The position numbers and the translations under genes were made by a program. Shown piece by piece: positions 28,097 through 37,528 of a DNA stretch of 64,000 bases; position 1 is the first letter of the stretch, and each line of letters opens with the position of its first letter. The stretch covers positions 2,821,001-2,885,000 of the forward strand of contig NZ_CP135916.1 of NCBI RefSeq assembly GCF_032391395.1. Reading direction: 5' to 3'. The notes under the pieces were generated by a model, which saw only the letters and a program-made list of their open reading frames with translations, made no database searches and was not told where the DNA came from. The stretch comes from Sphingomonas sp. Y38-1Y (GTDB lineage Bacteria > Pseudomonadota > Alphaproteobacteria > Sphingomonadales > Sphingomonadaceae).

Positions 28097-28978
28097 TCAG
28101 GTCGCCTGATCGCGCAGCGGCTTGATCACCGCGGCGATGTCCGCCTCGGCATGACCGGCATCGGCGCTCGCTTCGAACCGGCGCCGCGCGGCCGCCGCCA
28201 ATTCGGACTCGATCGCCGCGTCGCCCAGCATCCGCTCGGCATAGCCGAGATCCTTTGCCATCAACGGCACGAAGAAGTTGGGGGCATAGGCGCGGTCGAG
28301 CATGCGGCGCGACAGCAGCTTGACCATCGGGCTGGCCGGCGCGCCGCTCAGCAGCACCTCGACCGCCCGCTCGATGTCCAGCCCGTTCCGCTCGAGCATG
28401 ACGATCGCCTCGGCGAGGCTCGCGACCTGAACCCCGCAAAGATAGTTGTTGGCGAGCTTGACCAGCGCGCCGCTGCCCGTCGGACCCAAATGCTCTATCC
28501 CGCCGCTCCCCATCGCGGTCAGGACCGGCCGGGCCCGCCCGACCACGTCAGCATCGCCGCCGACGAGGAAGCGCAGCGCCCCCTCCTCGGCCTGCTGGCG
28601 GCTGCCGGTCACCGGCGCATCGAGTAGCGAGACGTCGCGCGCGGTCGCCTCGCTCGCCAGCTCGACGATCCAGTCATGCGTCAGCGTGCTCGCCTCGACC
28701 GCGATGGAGCCCGGCTCCATCGCGCCCAGCGCACCGTCCGGTCCGAGCCAGACCTCGCGAGAGGCGTCGTCATTGGCGAGCATCGCGACAACGAGATCGG
28801 CGCCGCGCGCCGCATCGGCCGGGGTGGCGGCGACGCGGGCGCCGGCCTGCCCGAGCGGCTCGGACTTGGCGGGGTTCCGGTTCCAGACCGCCACCTCCAG
28901 TCCTGCCTCGACCAGCTTGCGCGCCATGCCGGCGCCCATCAGCCCAAGACCGAGTACCGCGACCTTGTTCACCGTCAT
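28097..28978 (-). CDS. NAD(P)-dependent oxidoreductase, 3-hydroxyisobutyrate dehydrogenase family
   Basis: Beta-hydroxyacid dehydrogenase, 293 aa, the usual length. The Rossmann motif GLGLMGAGMARKL lies at residues 10-22. The substrate-binding DAPVTGSRQQAEEG lies near 118-131. GSGALVKLANNYL near 166-178 contains the catalytic Lys. The C-terminal all-helical domain follows (YAPNFFVPLMAKDLGYAERM). The DAPVTGS segment differs slightly from the common DAPVSGG. Possible activities are 3-hydroxyisobutyrate, tartronate-semialdehyde or glyoxylate/succinic semialdehyde reduction. ATG 28978 has AAGGTGATCGG upstream. Single gene, divergent from the possible small gene and methyltransferase. Confidence 0.9.
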   Translation of the reverse strand: MTVNKVAVLGLGLMGAGMARKLVEAGLEVAVWNRNPAKSEPLGQAGARVAATPADAARGADLVVAMLANDDASREVWLGPDGALGAMEPGSIAVEASTLTHDWIVELASEATARDVSLLDAPVTGSRQQAEEGALRFLVGGDADVVGRARPVLTAMGSGGIEHLGPTGSGALVKLANNYLCGVQVASLAEAIVMLERNGLDIERAVEVLLSGAPASPMVKLLSRRMLDRAYAPNFFVPLMAKDLGYAERMLGDAAIESELAAAARRRFEASADAGHAEADIAAVIKPLRDQAT

Positions 28979-29463
28979 CCGATCACCTTGCAGCGCGAGA
29001 GGGCAGCCCCGTCGTTTCCGAGGCCGGAGCCGCGCAGGTCGTGAGGATCGGCGGATCCGTCAATAGGCTGCGGCCCATTCTTCAGGCGCGTTCGCTCGCC
29101 AAACTCGCCGACCGGCATCTGCGGCGCAGCCCAGGATGCGCCCCGACCGGAGCATTGGGCAAGTCTTCCGAAGGATCGGGCATCCCCCTCGCTGACGCCC
29201 GCTGCCACGGTCGCGGACGTTCGAAGCAATCGGAAGCCCTGCCATGCCCATCGACCTCGACGTTGACGATCAGATCCGGCGGCTGGTCGGCCATCTGGTG
29301 CGCGACTCCCGCACCGCCCCCACCGTCACCGACCCGCTTTCGTCCCGTGCGAACCGGGGGACGATCGCCCTACCCGCCCCGCCAGTGCCCGACGCCCGAA
29401 GCCGCGGTCAGGCGACCTGACCCTGACCATTCGCCGCGACCGCCATCAATCCTGGAGCATATT
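28979..29463. other. 485-bp divergent region; holds only a possible small gene
   Basis: Between the oxidoreductase (minus) and the methyltransferase (plus). Bases 28979-29243 hold no ORF with recognisable sequence, no tRNA and no strong terminator by eye. They must contain the promoters for both directions, but I could not pick a convincing -35/-10 pair. Bases 29244-29420 hold the possible 58-codon gene listed separately. Confidence 0.5.
29244..29420 (+). CDS. Possible small protein (58 aa) upstream of methyltransferase
   Basis: Unrecognised short ORF starting MPIDLDVDDQIRRLVGHLV and ending SRGQAT. ATG 29244 is preceded by GGAAG about ten bases upstream, and third codon positions are strongly G/C as in real genes of this window. 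The N-terminal 20 residues could form an amphipathic helix; the C-terminal half is rich in Thr, Pro and Ala. It ends 43 bp before the probable methyltransferase start on the same strand, so the two may be cotranscribed. No cysteine is encoded. It could be a regulatory small protein, a substrate peptide for the methyltransferase, or a chance ORF in GC-rich DNA. Confidence 0.45.
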   Translation: MPIDLDVDDQIRRLVGHLVRDSRTAPTVTDPLSSRANRGTIALPAPPVPDARSRGQAT

Positions 29464-31110
29464 TTGACCCCCGGACCCATGCAGGCCAGCTGGTCGGACG
29501 GCTATGTCGCCGACCTTGATTATACCTATGGCTATTACCGCGAGCTCAATCCGACGATGCTTCGGCTCGCCTGCCTCGCGGCCAATGTACAGCCGCCGGA
29601 CATCGACGATTGCACCTATCTGGAGCTGGGTTTCGGCCAGGGTGTGTCGATCAACATGCACGCGGCCGCGGCGCCTGGGCGCTATTGGGGCGCAGACTTC
29701 AACCCCGCGCACGCGCTGCACGCACGGACGCTGGCGGGCGTATCGGGCGCCGATGCCGCGCTGTCGGACGACAGCTTTGCCAGCTTGGCGGCGCGTGACG
29801 ACCTGCCGGCGTTCGACGTCATCGCGCTGCATGGCGTCTGGAGCTGGATCTCGGACGCGAACCGCGCCGCGATCCTCGACATCATCGATCGCCGGCTGAA
29901 GCCGGGCGGCATCGTCTTCCTCAGCTATAATTGTCAGCCCGGCTGGGCAGCGACGATGCCGGTACGCCACCTGATGGCGCGCCACATCGACTATGCCGCG
30001 ACCCGTTCGACCGACATCCCCGCACTGATCGACAAGGCGATCACCTTCGCCCGCGAACTCGCCGGTGCCGGCGGCCGCTATTTCGCCGAGAATGCGGGCG
30101 CAGAGCCGTTCCTGGCGCAGATCGCCGGCAGCAATCGCCACTATCTGGCCCATGAGTATTTCAATGCGGACTGGCAGGTCGGCTATTTCTCGGGTGTCAG
30201 CGACGCGCTCGGGACGGTGAAGCTCAGCTATGCCGCCTCGGCCCGGCTGCTCGACCATCTGCCCGACTATGCGCTGCGACCGAGCGAGGCGCAGATTCTC
30301 GGCTCGATCGCGCATCCCATCATGCGCGAGACCGTGCGCGACTTCCTCGTCAACCAGAAGTTCCGGATGGACATCTTCGTCAAGGGCGCGCGACCGCTCG
30401 GCAGCGTCGATGCGCGGCGACATTGGCAGGAAACCGCCTTCGCCCTCGTCCTGCCTGTCGCCACGATCGGCTATCGGCACCCGACTCCGCAAGGCGAGCT
30501 GACGCTCGACGAGCGCATCTATCGGCCCGTGGTCAAGTATCTCGCGACCGATGGTTATCGCGCCAAGACCGTCAAGGAGATCAGCGAGGCCGCCTCGCTC
30601 TCGGGTTTCGACATCCGCGAGTTGCTGAGCGCACTCATGATGCTGACGGGGCTCGGCATCGCCCAGCCCGCGCGCGAGGCGACGCCCGCGCAACGTCGGC
30701 GCTGCGACGCGCTCAACCGGCATCTGTGCGAGCAGGCGCTCGCCTCCGCCGACATCCAGGTGCTCGCCTCGCCGGTGCTGGGCGGTGGCAAGGCGGTGCC
30801 GCAGGAGCACCAGCTGATCGTCCTGGCGATCCTGGCGGGCATGCGAACGCCCGACGAACAAGCGTCTTACCTGGCCAATGCCTTCGACGCGCACGACCTC
30901 AAGCTCCAGCGGGAGGGTCGTGCCATTCCACCCGGTCCGGCCGCGATCGGCGCCTTTCGCGCGATCGCCGCCAGGTTCGAGGCCGAGGGTCAAGCGGCGC
31001 TGCTGACCGGGCTCGGCATCCTCCCGCCGGCGGAGGCGCGATCGGCCGGCGATCCCGACCTGACGATGCTCAGCGGTGAAGCGTGCGTGGCGGAGCCCCT
31101 GCTGCGTTAG
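29464..31110 (+). CDS. Class I SAM-dependent methyltransferase with C-terminal regulatory domain
   Basis: Predicted methyltransferase, about 548 aa. The SAM-binding motif I is YLELGFGQGVSINMHAA near residues 45-61, followed by GADFNPAHA, the acidic second motif. DLPAFDVIALHGVWSWI and LKPGGIVFLSYNCQPGW complete a Rossmann methyltransferase. The region after about 230 matches the methyltransferase regulatory domain type (PF10119-like), followed by a helical tail. The start is probably TTG 29464, because GGAG at 29454-29457 lies 6 bases upstream; the first ATG (29479) is 21 bases from it. The open frame further upstream to 29041 has no protein-like sequence. The acceptor is unknown. The stop overlaps the convergent GH54 stop by 3 bp. 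Confidence 0.85.
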   Translation: MTPGPMQASWSDGYVADLDYTYGYYRELNPTMLRLACLAANVQPPDIDDCTYLELGFGQGVSINMHAAAAPGRYWGADFNPAHALHARTLAGVSGADAALSDDSFASLAARDDLPAFDVIALHGVWSWISDANRAAILDIIDRRLKPGGIVFLSYNCQPGWAATMPVRHLMARHIDYAATRSTDIPALIDKAITFARELAGAGGRYFAENAGAEPFLAQIAGSNRHYLAHEYFNADWQVGYFSGVSDALGTVKLSYAASARLLDHLPDYALRPSEAQILGSIAHPIMRETVRDFLVNQKFRMDIFVKGARPLGSVDARRHWQETAFALVLPVATIGYRHPTPQGELTLDERIYRPVVKYLATDGYRAKTVKEISEAASLSGFDIRELLSALMMLTGLGIAQPAREATPAQRRRCDALNRHLCEQALASADIQVLASPVLGGGKAVPQEHQLIVLAILAGMRTPDEQASYLANAFDAHDLKLQREGRAIPPGPAAIGAFRAIAARFEAEGQAALLTGLGILPPAEARSAGDPDLTMLSGEACVAEPLLR

Positions 31111-34100
31111 GGGTTCTGGGCGGGCTTCGGCTTGTACGCGTTCGGCGCCCCCGGCGTCGGCAGTTCCGCCGTGACCGGCACGCCGGTCGGATGCGCTCGC
31201 TTAAGTGGCGCGCGCAGCTTGATCCCGCTCCCGGCAACCGCGGTGCCGACCGCATAGGCGCGGGCCAGCGGCCGGGTCAGCGTGATGCGTGCGCCGGCAC
31301 GTCCATTCTGGCTGGCCGCGACGACGACCTCCTCCGCATCCGCGCCCTGACTGATGGTGATCGCCTGGCCCTTGCGAAAGCCGGTCGCGTCCGTCACCTC
31401 GACGACGCTGCCGCCCTGCTCGACCGGGCTGCGGATCGTCGTCGCACCCGACGACCCGACATCCGCCACGATCGCGCGCTCGGCGGCGGCGCCCGTGCCG
31501 ATCGTGATCGACTGGCCGGGCACGAAGTCGGCCACGCTCGCCACGCCGATCGTGGTGGCGCCGGCCGCCGCACCCTGGGGCGCCGTCGTCGCTGGCTGGG
31601 TCATGAAGTCACGGCAGAGGTTGTCGGTGTCGGCACCGTCGGGATAACGGCCGATGCTGCGGTTCGGGCTGCCCGGTGCCGCCGCCGCGCGCGCGGTTGC
31701 GGACGCGCTCGGGCCGGAGCCCGCGCCGGGGATAACCGCGATGCAGCCGCCCTGATGCTGGTCGCCTTCCAGCAGCGCGACCGCGGGCGTGGTGACGACG
31801 CCGCTGGCGCTCGAATTGCTCTGCTGCGATCCGTACACGATCGCGTCGACCTGTACCTGACCGCTTGGATCGGTGAGCGCGATCGAGCCGCCGCGGATCG
31901 ATAGCTCGCCGCCGAACCATTGCTGCGGCGCCGGTCCTTGATAGCCCGCCGTGCGCACGCGCGGGTTGACGATCGGCGTGCCCGGATCATGGCGGCGCGC
32001 GAGCGGCCGGTCGAGCGTCAGGCCGCTCCCCAGCGCCTGCACCGCGTCCTCGCTGCCATGCGCATGGCGGGTTGCGGGCGTGAAGCTGATGCCGGCGCCG
32101 CGACCGGCGACATCAACGCCGACCATGTTGTCGAAGCGGAGCGGTGCGGCAAGCGTCACCCCGGTGCCGGCGGCGCCTGCCGTTCCGATCGCGGCGACCT
32201 TCACCCATTCCAGCCGCTGGCCGGACCCCACGGACAGCGTATCGCCGACCGTCAGGTTGGAAACGTCCTCGACCTTGACGATCGTGTCGCCCTTTTTGGC
32301 CGGGACCGACAGAACGGTCTGCGTGCCGGCCTTGCCGACGGCGGTGACGGTCACGACCTCGTGATTGCCGCCGGCGTCGATGCCCATCCGGTCGCCGACC
32401 GTGAAGCCGGCGGTGTTCATCACCGGCAGATTGGTCGATCCGGCCGGCACGACCAGGCGCGGGCCGGTCGAAACCGGAATGAAGATCGTCGTGGGCTCGC
32501 TCGCCTCGCGCCCGACCTGCGCGATGCGGCGACGCTCGCCGCCGATCTCGATCGACTGGCCGGGTGCGAAGCCCGCTGCGCTCCGCACCTCGACCGCGCG
32601 TGATCCCGCCTCCACCGGCGCCACCAGACCCGACGCCGCGAGGCCGAGCAGATAGTGTCTGCCGGGCGCCAGCAGCGTCCGCGCCGGGATCGTCGCGAGC
32701 GGCAGCGGCGCGAAGAACGTGCGCGTGTTGACGAGCTTCCAGCCCGAAATGTCGACCGCCCGGTCCGAGGCGTTGTAGAGCTCGACGAACTGATCGGTCG
32801 CGTTCCCGCCGGTGGCAAAGCGGACTTCGTTGATCTTGACCGCTTCGGCGCTGCGCACCCGCTGCGCGCTGGTGTCGGTTCGCGCGCCCGACGCATCGCT
32901 CCACCCCGCCCGTGCGGTCAGATAGCCGGCGCTGGCGCCCGCCGGGGATGCGATCCGGAACCGGCCTTGCACCGTGCCGCCCGGCGGCACGGTGCCGAAG
33001 CGAACATCGCTCGCCGGCGTGGCGACCCATCCCGACGGACCCGCCACCGTCAGATCCACGTCGCGCGCGGTGTCGCGCGTGCTGTTGTGGAAGGTGACCG
33101 TCAGCTCTGCCGTCCCGCCCGGCGTAAAGCCGGTCAGCCGCGATTGCGCCAGGATCGGCAGGTCGTACCCGGCCGCGACGATGTTCGCCTGGACGGCTTC
33201 GGCCACCCGGGCGCTGGGATGCCCGGCCGTCATTACGCCTTCATAGAAGGTGCCGGCCGACCCGTTCCCGTTGTCGCCGCCATTTCCCATCTGGATCGCA
33301 CCCTTCTTGTGCATCGGGAAATAGGCGTCGTTCTCCCGCGAACCGGGGCGTGCGCCTTCGTAGAAGGTCCGGAGCGCCCCCGCCTGCGCATCGCCGCCGC
33401 GCAGGTTCCAGAAATTGCGGCCACCCCCGCCGAACATGCCCGTCACGAACCGCCAATCGATCGACGGGTTGGCCGCGTTCACGCCCGCCTCGTATCCGGA
33501 GAAGAGGCCCGCCTCCATGTCGGACATGATCCACGGCCCCTTGCCCGCGCCGCTTCCCCAGCCGCTGGAGGTGCCGAAATAGACGCTCTCCATCGTGCCG
33601 GTGCCGACCGCGAGGCCGTTGGTCGACGCGTTGCCATAGTTGAAGCAGCAACCGCTGCTGTAATGCGTGCCGTCGACGACGACATGAATCCCGGCAGGCT
33701 CGTCGTCGATCGGCAGATCCCGCGCGTTGTTGTTCCGGAAGCCCATGCCCGGCATGATGTAAACGCCGTAGGCCTTGCGCCCGCCGCCGATGGTGATCGG
33801 CGCCATGTCGGCGATCGGCAACGCGTTGAACGCGCCCTTTTCGGGTCCGGGATAGAGGGGCCCCGGCGGCGCCTGGAACAGGTGGTTCCCCCGCCCCGAC
33901 TGATCGTAGATCATCGTGATGTAGCAGAGCGTCTCGGCACAGAAGCGGTCTTGCGTGGCCGCATCGACGAAGCCCGTGTCGGGGGATCGCTCAAGGCCGA
34001 TGTCGATCAGACGGCCATCGGATTGCCGCTTCACCTGATAGAGCGGCCCCTCATACCGCGAAAGCAACCGGCGCGTCGTGCTGTGCGCCGTGACGCATGG

Positions 34101-34223
34101 TGTCCCGCCGGCGGCATAGATATCGCACGGTGCAGGCTTGGCACGCTGATTGGACGACGCTGCCGCTCGCGCGCGCTCCCCGTCCAGCGCCATGACCAGT
34201 GCCAACGCCGACAGTCCGATCAT
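31107..34223 (-). CDS. GH54 alpha-L-arabinofuranosidase with lamin-tail domain and inserted repeats
   Basis: Exported enzyme removing arabinofuranosyl side chains, 1038 aa. The signal peptide is MIGLSALALVMALDGERARA (start 34223, with GGAGA upstream). The catalytic domain (about 30-350) opens with CDIYAAGGTPCVTAHSTTR and holds IMSDMEAGLFSG (Glu about 237, nucleophile by comparison with AbfB E221). It also holds GNGGDNGNGSAGTFYEGVM (Asp about 317, matching D297). The usual arabinose-binding CBM42 is absent. Instead there is a NEW3-like domain (GFTPGGTAELTVTFHNS, about 365-460) and a lamin-tail domain beginning VKINEVRF. That domain is interrupted by five copies of a roughly 33-residue repeat (about 542-571, 598-631, 647-681, 891-923, 939-971). 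It lies 173 bp downstream of a TonB receptor on the same strand. Confidence 0.9.
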   Translation of the reverse strand: MIGLSALALVMALDGERARAAASSNQRAKPAPCDIYAAGGTPCVTAHSTTRRLLSRYEGPLYQVKRQSDGRLIDIGLERSPDTGFVDAATQDRFCAETLCYITMIYDQSGRGNHLFQAPPGPLYPGPEKGAFNALPIADMAPITIGGGRKAYGVYIMPGMGFRNNNARDLPIDDEPAGIHVVVDGTHYSSGCCFNYGNASTNGLAVGTGTMESVYFGTSSGWGSGAGKGPWIMSDMEAGLFSGYEAGVNAANPSIDWRFVTGMFGGGGRNFWNLRGGDAQAGALRTFYEGARPGSRENDAYFPMHKKGAIQMGNGGDNGNGSAGTFYEGVMTAGHPSARVAEAVQANIVAAGYDLPILAQSRLTGFTPGGTAELTVTFHNSTRDTARDVDLTVAGPSGWVATPASDVRFGTVPPGGTVQGRFRIASPAGASAGYLTARAGWSDASGARTDTSAQRVRSAEAVKINEVRFATGGNATDQFVELYNASDRAVDISGWKLVNTRTFFAPLPLATIPARTLLAPGRHYLLGLAASGLVAPVEAGSRAVEVRSAAGFAPGQSIEIGGERRRIAQVGREASEPTTIFIPVSTGPRLVVPAGSTNLPVMNTAGFTVGDRMGIDAGGNHEVVTVTAVGKAGTQTVLSVPAKKGDTIVKVEDVSNLTVGDTLSVGSGQRLEWVKVAAIGTAGAAGTGVTLAAPLRFDNMVGVDVAGRGAGISFTPATRHAHGSEDAVQALGSGLTLDRPLARRHDPGTPIVNPRVRTAGYQGPAPQQWFGGELSIRGGSIALTDPSGQVQVDAIVYGSQQSNSSASGVVTTPAVALLEGDQHQGGCIAVIPGAGSGPSASATARAAAAPGSPNRSIGRYPDGADTDNLCRDFMTQPATTAPQGAAAGATTIGVASVADFVPGQSITIGTGAAAERAIVADVGSSGATTIRSPVEQGGSVVEVTDATGFRKGQAITISQGADAEEVVVAASQNGRAGARITLTRPLARAYAVGTAVAGSGIKLRAPLKRAHPTGVPVTAELPTPGAPNAYKPKPAQNP

Positions 34224-34330
34224 GCCGTAATCTCCGGTTCGAGCGGCGAAGCGGCTAGCGCGCCGATCGCAAGGAGCGTCGGCTTGGCACCCTTGGGACG
34301 AAGTCTGCAAGCTTTGATGCGAGGCAAGCT

Positions 34331-34370
34331 CCGGAAACGACCTGCGTTTTCAAGGCGCAGGCCGTTCCGG
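34331..34370. other. Imperfect stem-loop between receptor and GH54 gene
   Basis: Arms at about 34331-34346 and 34356-34370 pair over 14-15 bases with one bulge and one mismatch. On the minus strand there is no T-run after the stem, so a rho-independent terminator is not supported. It could be an mRNA-stabilising or processing hairpin in a receptor-GH54 transcript. Confidence 0.4.
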
Positions 34371-34396
34371 TGGAGCAGCCGGGGCCGGAGCGCCCC

Positions 34397-37384
34397 TTAG
34401 AACGTCAGGTTCACCGCCAGGGCGAAGGTGCGACCGAAATAGGCGGTGTAGAGCGGATCCTGTCGCACCGAATCCGCCGTCAGCCGGTTGGTCTCGTTGG
34501 TCAGGTTCGATGCCTCGGCGATCAGCTTGATGTTGTCGGTCAGGTTGTACGAGGCGGAGGCATCGACGAAGATCGAGCTCGAGTTCGACAGCGAATCCGC
34601 ATCGACCGATCCGCCGCCCGGCACGCTGGTCAGGAACGACGAGCGATAGTTGATCGTCGAGCGAATGCTGAACTTCTTGTCCTCGTAATAGAGCGTGCCG
34701 CTCGCCGTTTCGGGCGACAGGCCGGTCAGCGACGCCGTCGTCGAGGCGGTGGGCGAGATAATGTAGTTGATCGTCGACCGCACGCGCGTGAAGTTGGCCA
34801 GCACGCCGAAGTTGCTAAGTGCGCCCGGCAGGAAGCGGAACGGGATCTGGGCGTTGACCTCCACCCCGCTCAGCGGGCCGCCCGGCGTGTTGTTGTTGCG
34901 CGTCACGGTGAAGAGATTGTCGGGCGTGACGCCGGTTCCCGTATTTTCCAGCAGCGACAGCGGCAGACCCAGGTCGCGGAACGGCACCAGGTCGCGCGTC
35001 GACTGTATGAAGGTTTCGATGTCCTTGTAGAAATAGGCGATCGAGATCAGCGACCCCGGCGCGAAATACCATTCGAGCGACGCATCGAGCGTGTTGGCAC
35101 GAATGGGATCGAGGAACGGGTTGCTGATCGAGGCGGTCTGGATGTTGATGTTCGCCGATCCGCTGGGGATAAGCTGGCCGTACGCCGGACGCGACATCAC
35201 GCGCGCGGCCGAGAAGCGGGCGACGATGTCCGACGTGACGTCGAGCGCAAGGTTGAGCGAGGGCAGCCAATCCTCGTACGATCGATCGACTTCCGAAATC
35301 AGGTAGCGCGAGGGAAAGGGCGACCCCGCGGGCGCCGCCGCCGGAATCGCGCCATAGGTTTCGAGCTTGGTGTTGACGTAGCGGACACCGGCATCACCGC
35401 GCAGCGTGAAGGGCAGCGTATCCTCGGTGTTGAACTTTACCATCAGATAGCCCGACTTGTACGTCTCCTTGACGCCGCCATACGAACCCTTGGCGCACTC
35501 GATGTTGCAATAGCCGTAGCTGTCGAAGCCGACGGCGTTGCGGAACTTGTCGGGATCGATCGAGACGAAGTCCTGAAGCTGGCCGTTCAGGTTCTTGCCG
35601 ACGCCCGACGTGACGAACGCGAAGTCGGCGATCGACACGCCAGCCGGCAGCGCCAGCGGGGTGTTGGTCTGAAGCTGCCGCTCGCGCGCGGTATATTCGT
35701 TGGTTCGATACTGGCCGCCCAGCTGGACGGTGAAGCCCGGTGCGGCTTCCCAGTCGCCGTTCAGTTCGAACGTCTTGCTGATGATCGTATTGCGACGGAT
35801 GAAGTTCGACAGCTGCCCGCGCTGCGCGCCGTTGGCGAGCGGCGGACCGTACTGGAAGTTGGCCGGATTGGTGAGGTCGAGGCCATAGCCGATCGTCGGG
35901 ATGTGCGGATTGTCGCGGAAGTCGATCGAGAAGTTGCGCGTGTCGTTCGAGTCGATCGCAACCTGAAGACGGTCGATGTCGAGCTTCGATTCGCTAATGC
36001 CCGCCAGACCATAGAGGCGCACAGTGTCGGAGAAGCGGTGGTCGAAGTTGAAGTTGGCCTGCCGGAATTCGGAAGTGAACGCCTCGTCCTGCATCTCAGA
36101 GCGCAGGTCGACGCCGTCGAACAGGCCGTAGACGAGCGATCCGTTCTCATCGACCTCGATATCGCGCACCGACGTCATCGGCTGACCCTGGTTCGAGGCG
36201 GCGCGGCCGAACGAACGCGCGTCGATCATCGTGTCGAGGCGGTCGACCTTGAAACGCGAATAGAGCCCGTCGATCGAGATGTCGGTGTTGTCGCTCGGCT
36301 TCCACTGCACGGTCAGCGTGCCGGCGAGGCGCTCCTGCTCCTGGCTCGACTTCACCGGACGCGGCAGGCGGGGGAGGAACACGCCGCCGCCGGGGCGGCC
36401 GGATACACCCCGCCGGCTCATAATATAGTCATAGGCTGCGGCCGTGCCGGTGCGCGGATTGTTGGTGCTGCAATTGTTGGCGTCGGCGCCGACCGAATTA
36501 CCGCCATTGGCGAAGCCCGGCACCGGGCTGATCGTCGGTGCGCCGTTGTAGACATAGCCGACCGGCGTGCAGAACGGGAAGACGACGCCTGCATTGGGCG
36601 TGCCGGCGGGCTGCGCCTGACCATAGGTATAGGTCGGCACGACATCGACCGCCGAATAGGCATATTCGTCGATGTGCCGCTTTGAATAGGCGATGCTGCC
36701 GAGGATGCCGAAATTGCTGCCGAACTGCTTGGAGACGAGCGCCGACAGGCGCGGATCGACCTGTTTGGCGATGTCGTTGTAGATGCCGCGCGCGGTCGCC
36801 GAGAAGTTGAAGTCCTTCGTCGTGTCGAAGGGCTTTGGCGCGCGCAGGTCGACGGTGGCGCCGAGCGAGCCTTCCTCGACATCGGCCGAGGTCGTCTTGC
36901 GCACCGACAGCGACGAGAAGATCTCGGTCGGGAAGGTCACGAAGTCGAACGACCGGCCGCTGGCGACGCCGCCGCGGATGTCGGTGCCGCTGACCTGGCT
37001 CACGCCCTCCATGCCGTTGATGCGCACGCGCGTGAACTGCGCGCCGAGGCCGCGGACCGAGATGTTGCGCCCCTCACCGCCGTCGCCGCGCGACAGCGCG
37101 ACGCCCGGGATGCGCTGCATCGATTCGGCCAGGTTCGAGTCGGGGAACTTGCCGATATCTTCGGCAACGATGCTGTCGACTGCGGCGGTTTCCTCACGCT
37201 TCTGAAGGAGCGCCTGGTTGAGCGAAGCGCGAAAGCCGGTGACGACGATGTCGGCGTTGCTGTCGCTGTCCTGCGGCGCGGCGGCCGGAGCCGGATCGCT
37301 GGTCTGCGCCGCCGCCGGCAATGCGATGAGCAATGCCGCAAGGCTGGTCGATGCACGGATGCTGCGCTTGAAATCGAATTGCAC
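34397..37384 (-). CDS. TonB-dependent outer-membrane receptor (arabinoxylan locus)
   Basis: Outer-membrane transporter, about 995 aa, of the large Caulobacter/Xanthomonas carbohydrate-receptor type (TIGR01782-like). Signal peptide RSIRASTSLAALLIALPAAAQ. TonB box DIVVTGFRASLNQALLQKRE is followed by the plug (EDIGKFPDSNLAESMQRIPGV, GRNISVRGLGAQFTRVRING). The barrel ends in FGRTFALAVNLTF. Start GTG 37384 is preferred: GGAGGGG lies 8 bases upstream, while the TTG at 37390 is only 2 bases from it. GH54 lies downstream and a GntR regulator gene upstream, all on the minus strand. Inferred ligand: arabinose-containing xylan oligosaccharides. Confidence 0.92.
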   Translation of the reverse strand: MQFDFKRSIRASTSLAALLIALPAAAQTSDPAPAAAPQDSDSNADIVVTGFRASLNQALLQKREETAAVDSIVAEDIGKFPDSNLAESMQRIPGVALSRGDGGEGRNISVRGLGAQFTRVRINGMEGVSQVSGTDIRGGVASGRSFDFVTFPTEIFSSLSVRKTTSADVEEGSLGATVDLRAPKPFDTTKDFNFSATARGIYNDIAKQVDPRLSALVSKQFGSNFGILGSIAYSKRHIDEYAYSAVDVVPTYTYGQAQPAGTPNAGVVFPFCTPVGYVYNGAPTISPVPGFANGGNSVGADANNCSTNNPRTGTAAAYDYIMSRRGVSGRPGGGVFLPRLPRPVKSSQEQERLAGTLTVQWKPSDNTDISIDGLYSRFKVDRLDTMIDARSFGRAASNQGQPMTSVRDIEVDENGSLVYGLFDGVDLRSEMQDEAFTSEFRQANFNFDHRFSDTVRLYGLAGISESKLDIDRLQVAIDSNDTRNFSIDFRDNPHIPTIGYGLDLTNPANFQYGPPLANGAQRGQLSNFIRRNTIISKTFELNGDWEAAPGFTVQLGGQYRTNEYTARERQLQTNTPLALPAGVSIADFAFVTSGVGKNLNGQLQDFVSIDPDKFRNAVGFDSYGYCNIECAKGSYGGVKETYKSGYLMVKFNTEDTLPFTLRGDAGVRYVNTKLETYGAIPAAAPAGSPFPSRYLISEVDRSYEDWLPSLNLALDVTSDIVARFSAARVMSRPAYGQLIPSGSANINIQTASISNPFLDPIRANTLDASLEWYFAPGSLISIAYFYKDIETFIQSTRDLVPFRDLGLPLSLLENTGTGVTPDNLFTVTRNNNTPGGPLSGVEVNAQIPFRFLPGALSNFGVLANFTRVRSTINYIISPTASTTASLTGLSPETASGTLYYEDKKFSIRSTINYRSSFLTSVPGGGSVDADSLSNSSSIFVDASASYNLTDNIKLIAEASNLTNETNRLTADSVRQDPLYTAYFGRTFALAVNLTF

Positions 37385-37528
37385 GATCAAGTCCCCTCCA
37401 GTCGCGATCCGCGCACGCGGACCCGCTTTTCCAGAGTGACGCGCTGACGGCGTTCATCCCTGGTCGGGGATTGTCATACGCTCGGAAAATCTGCCTGACA
37501 ATATGATCTTACAAATCTGACTGGCAGT

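Noticed and set aside
34331..34370. Stem-loop as a rho-independent terminator
   Set aside because: No T-run follows on either strand and the stem is imperfect; listed only as a hairpin.
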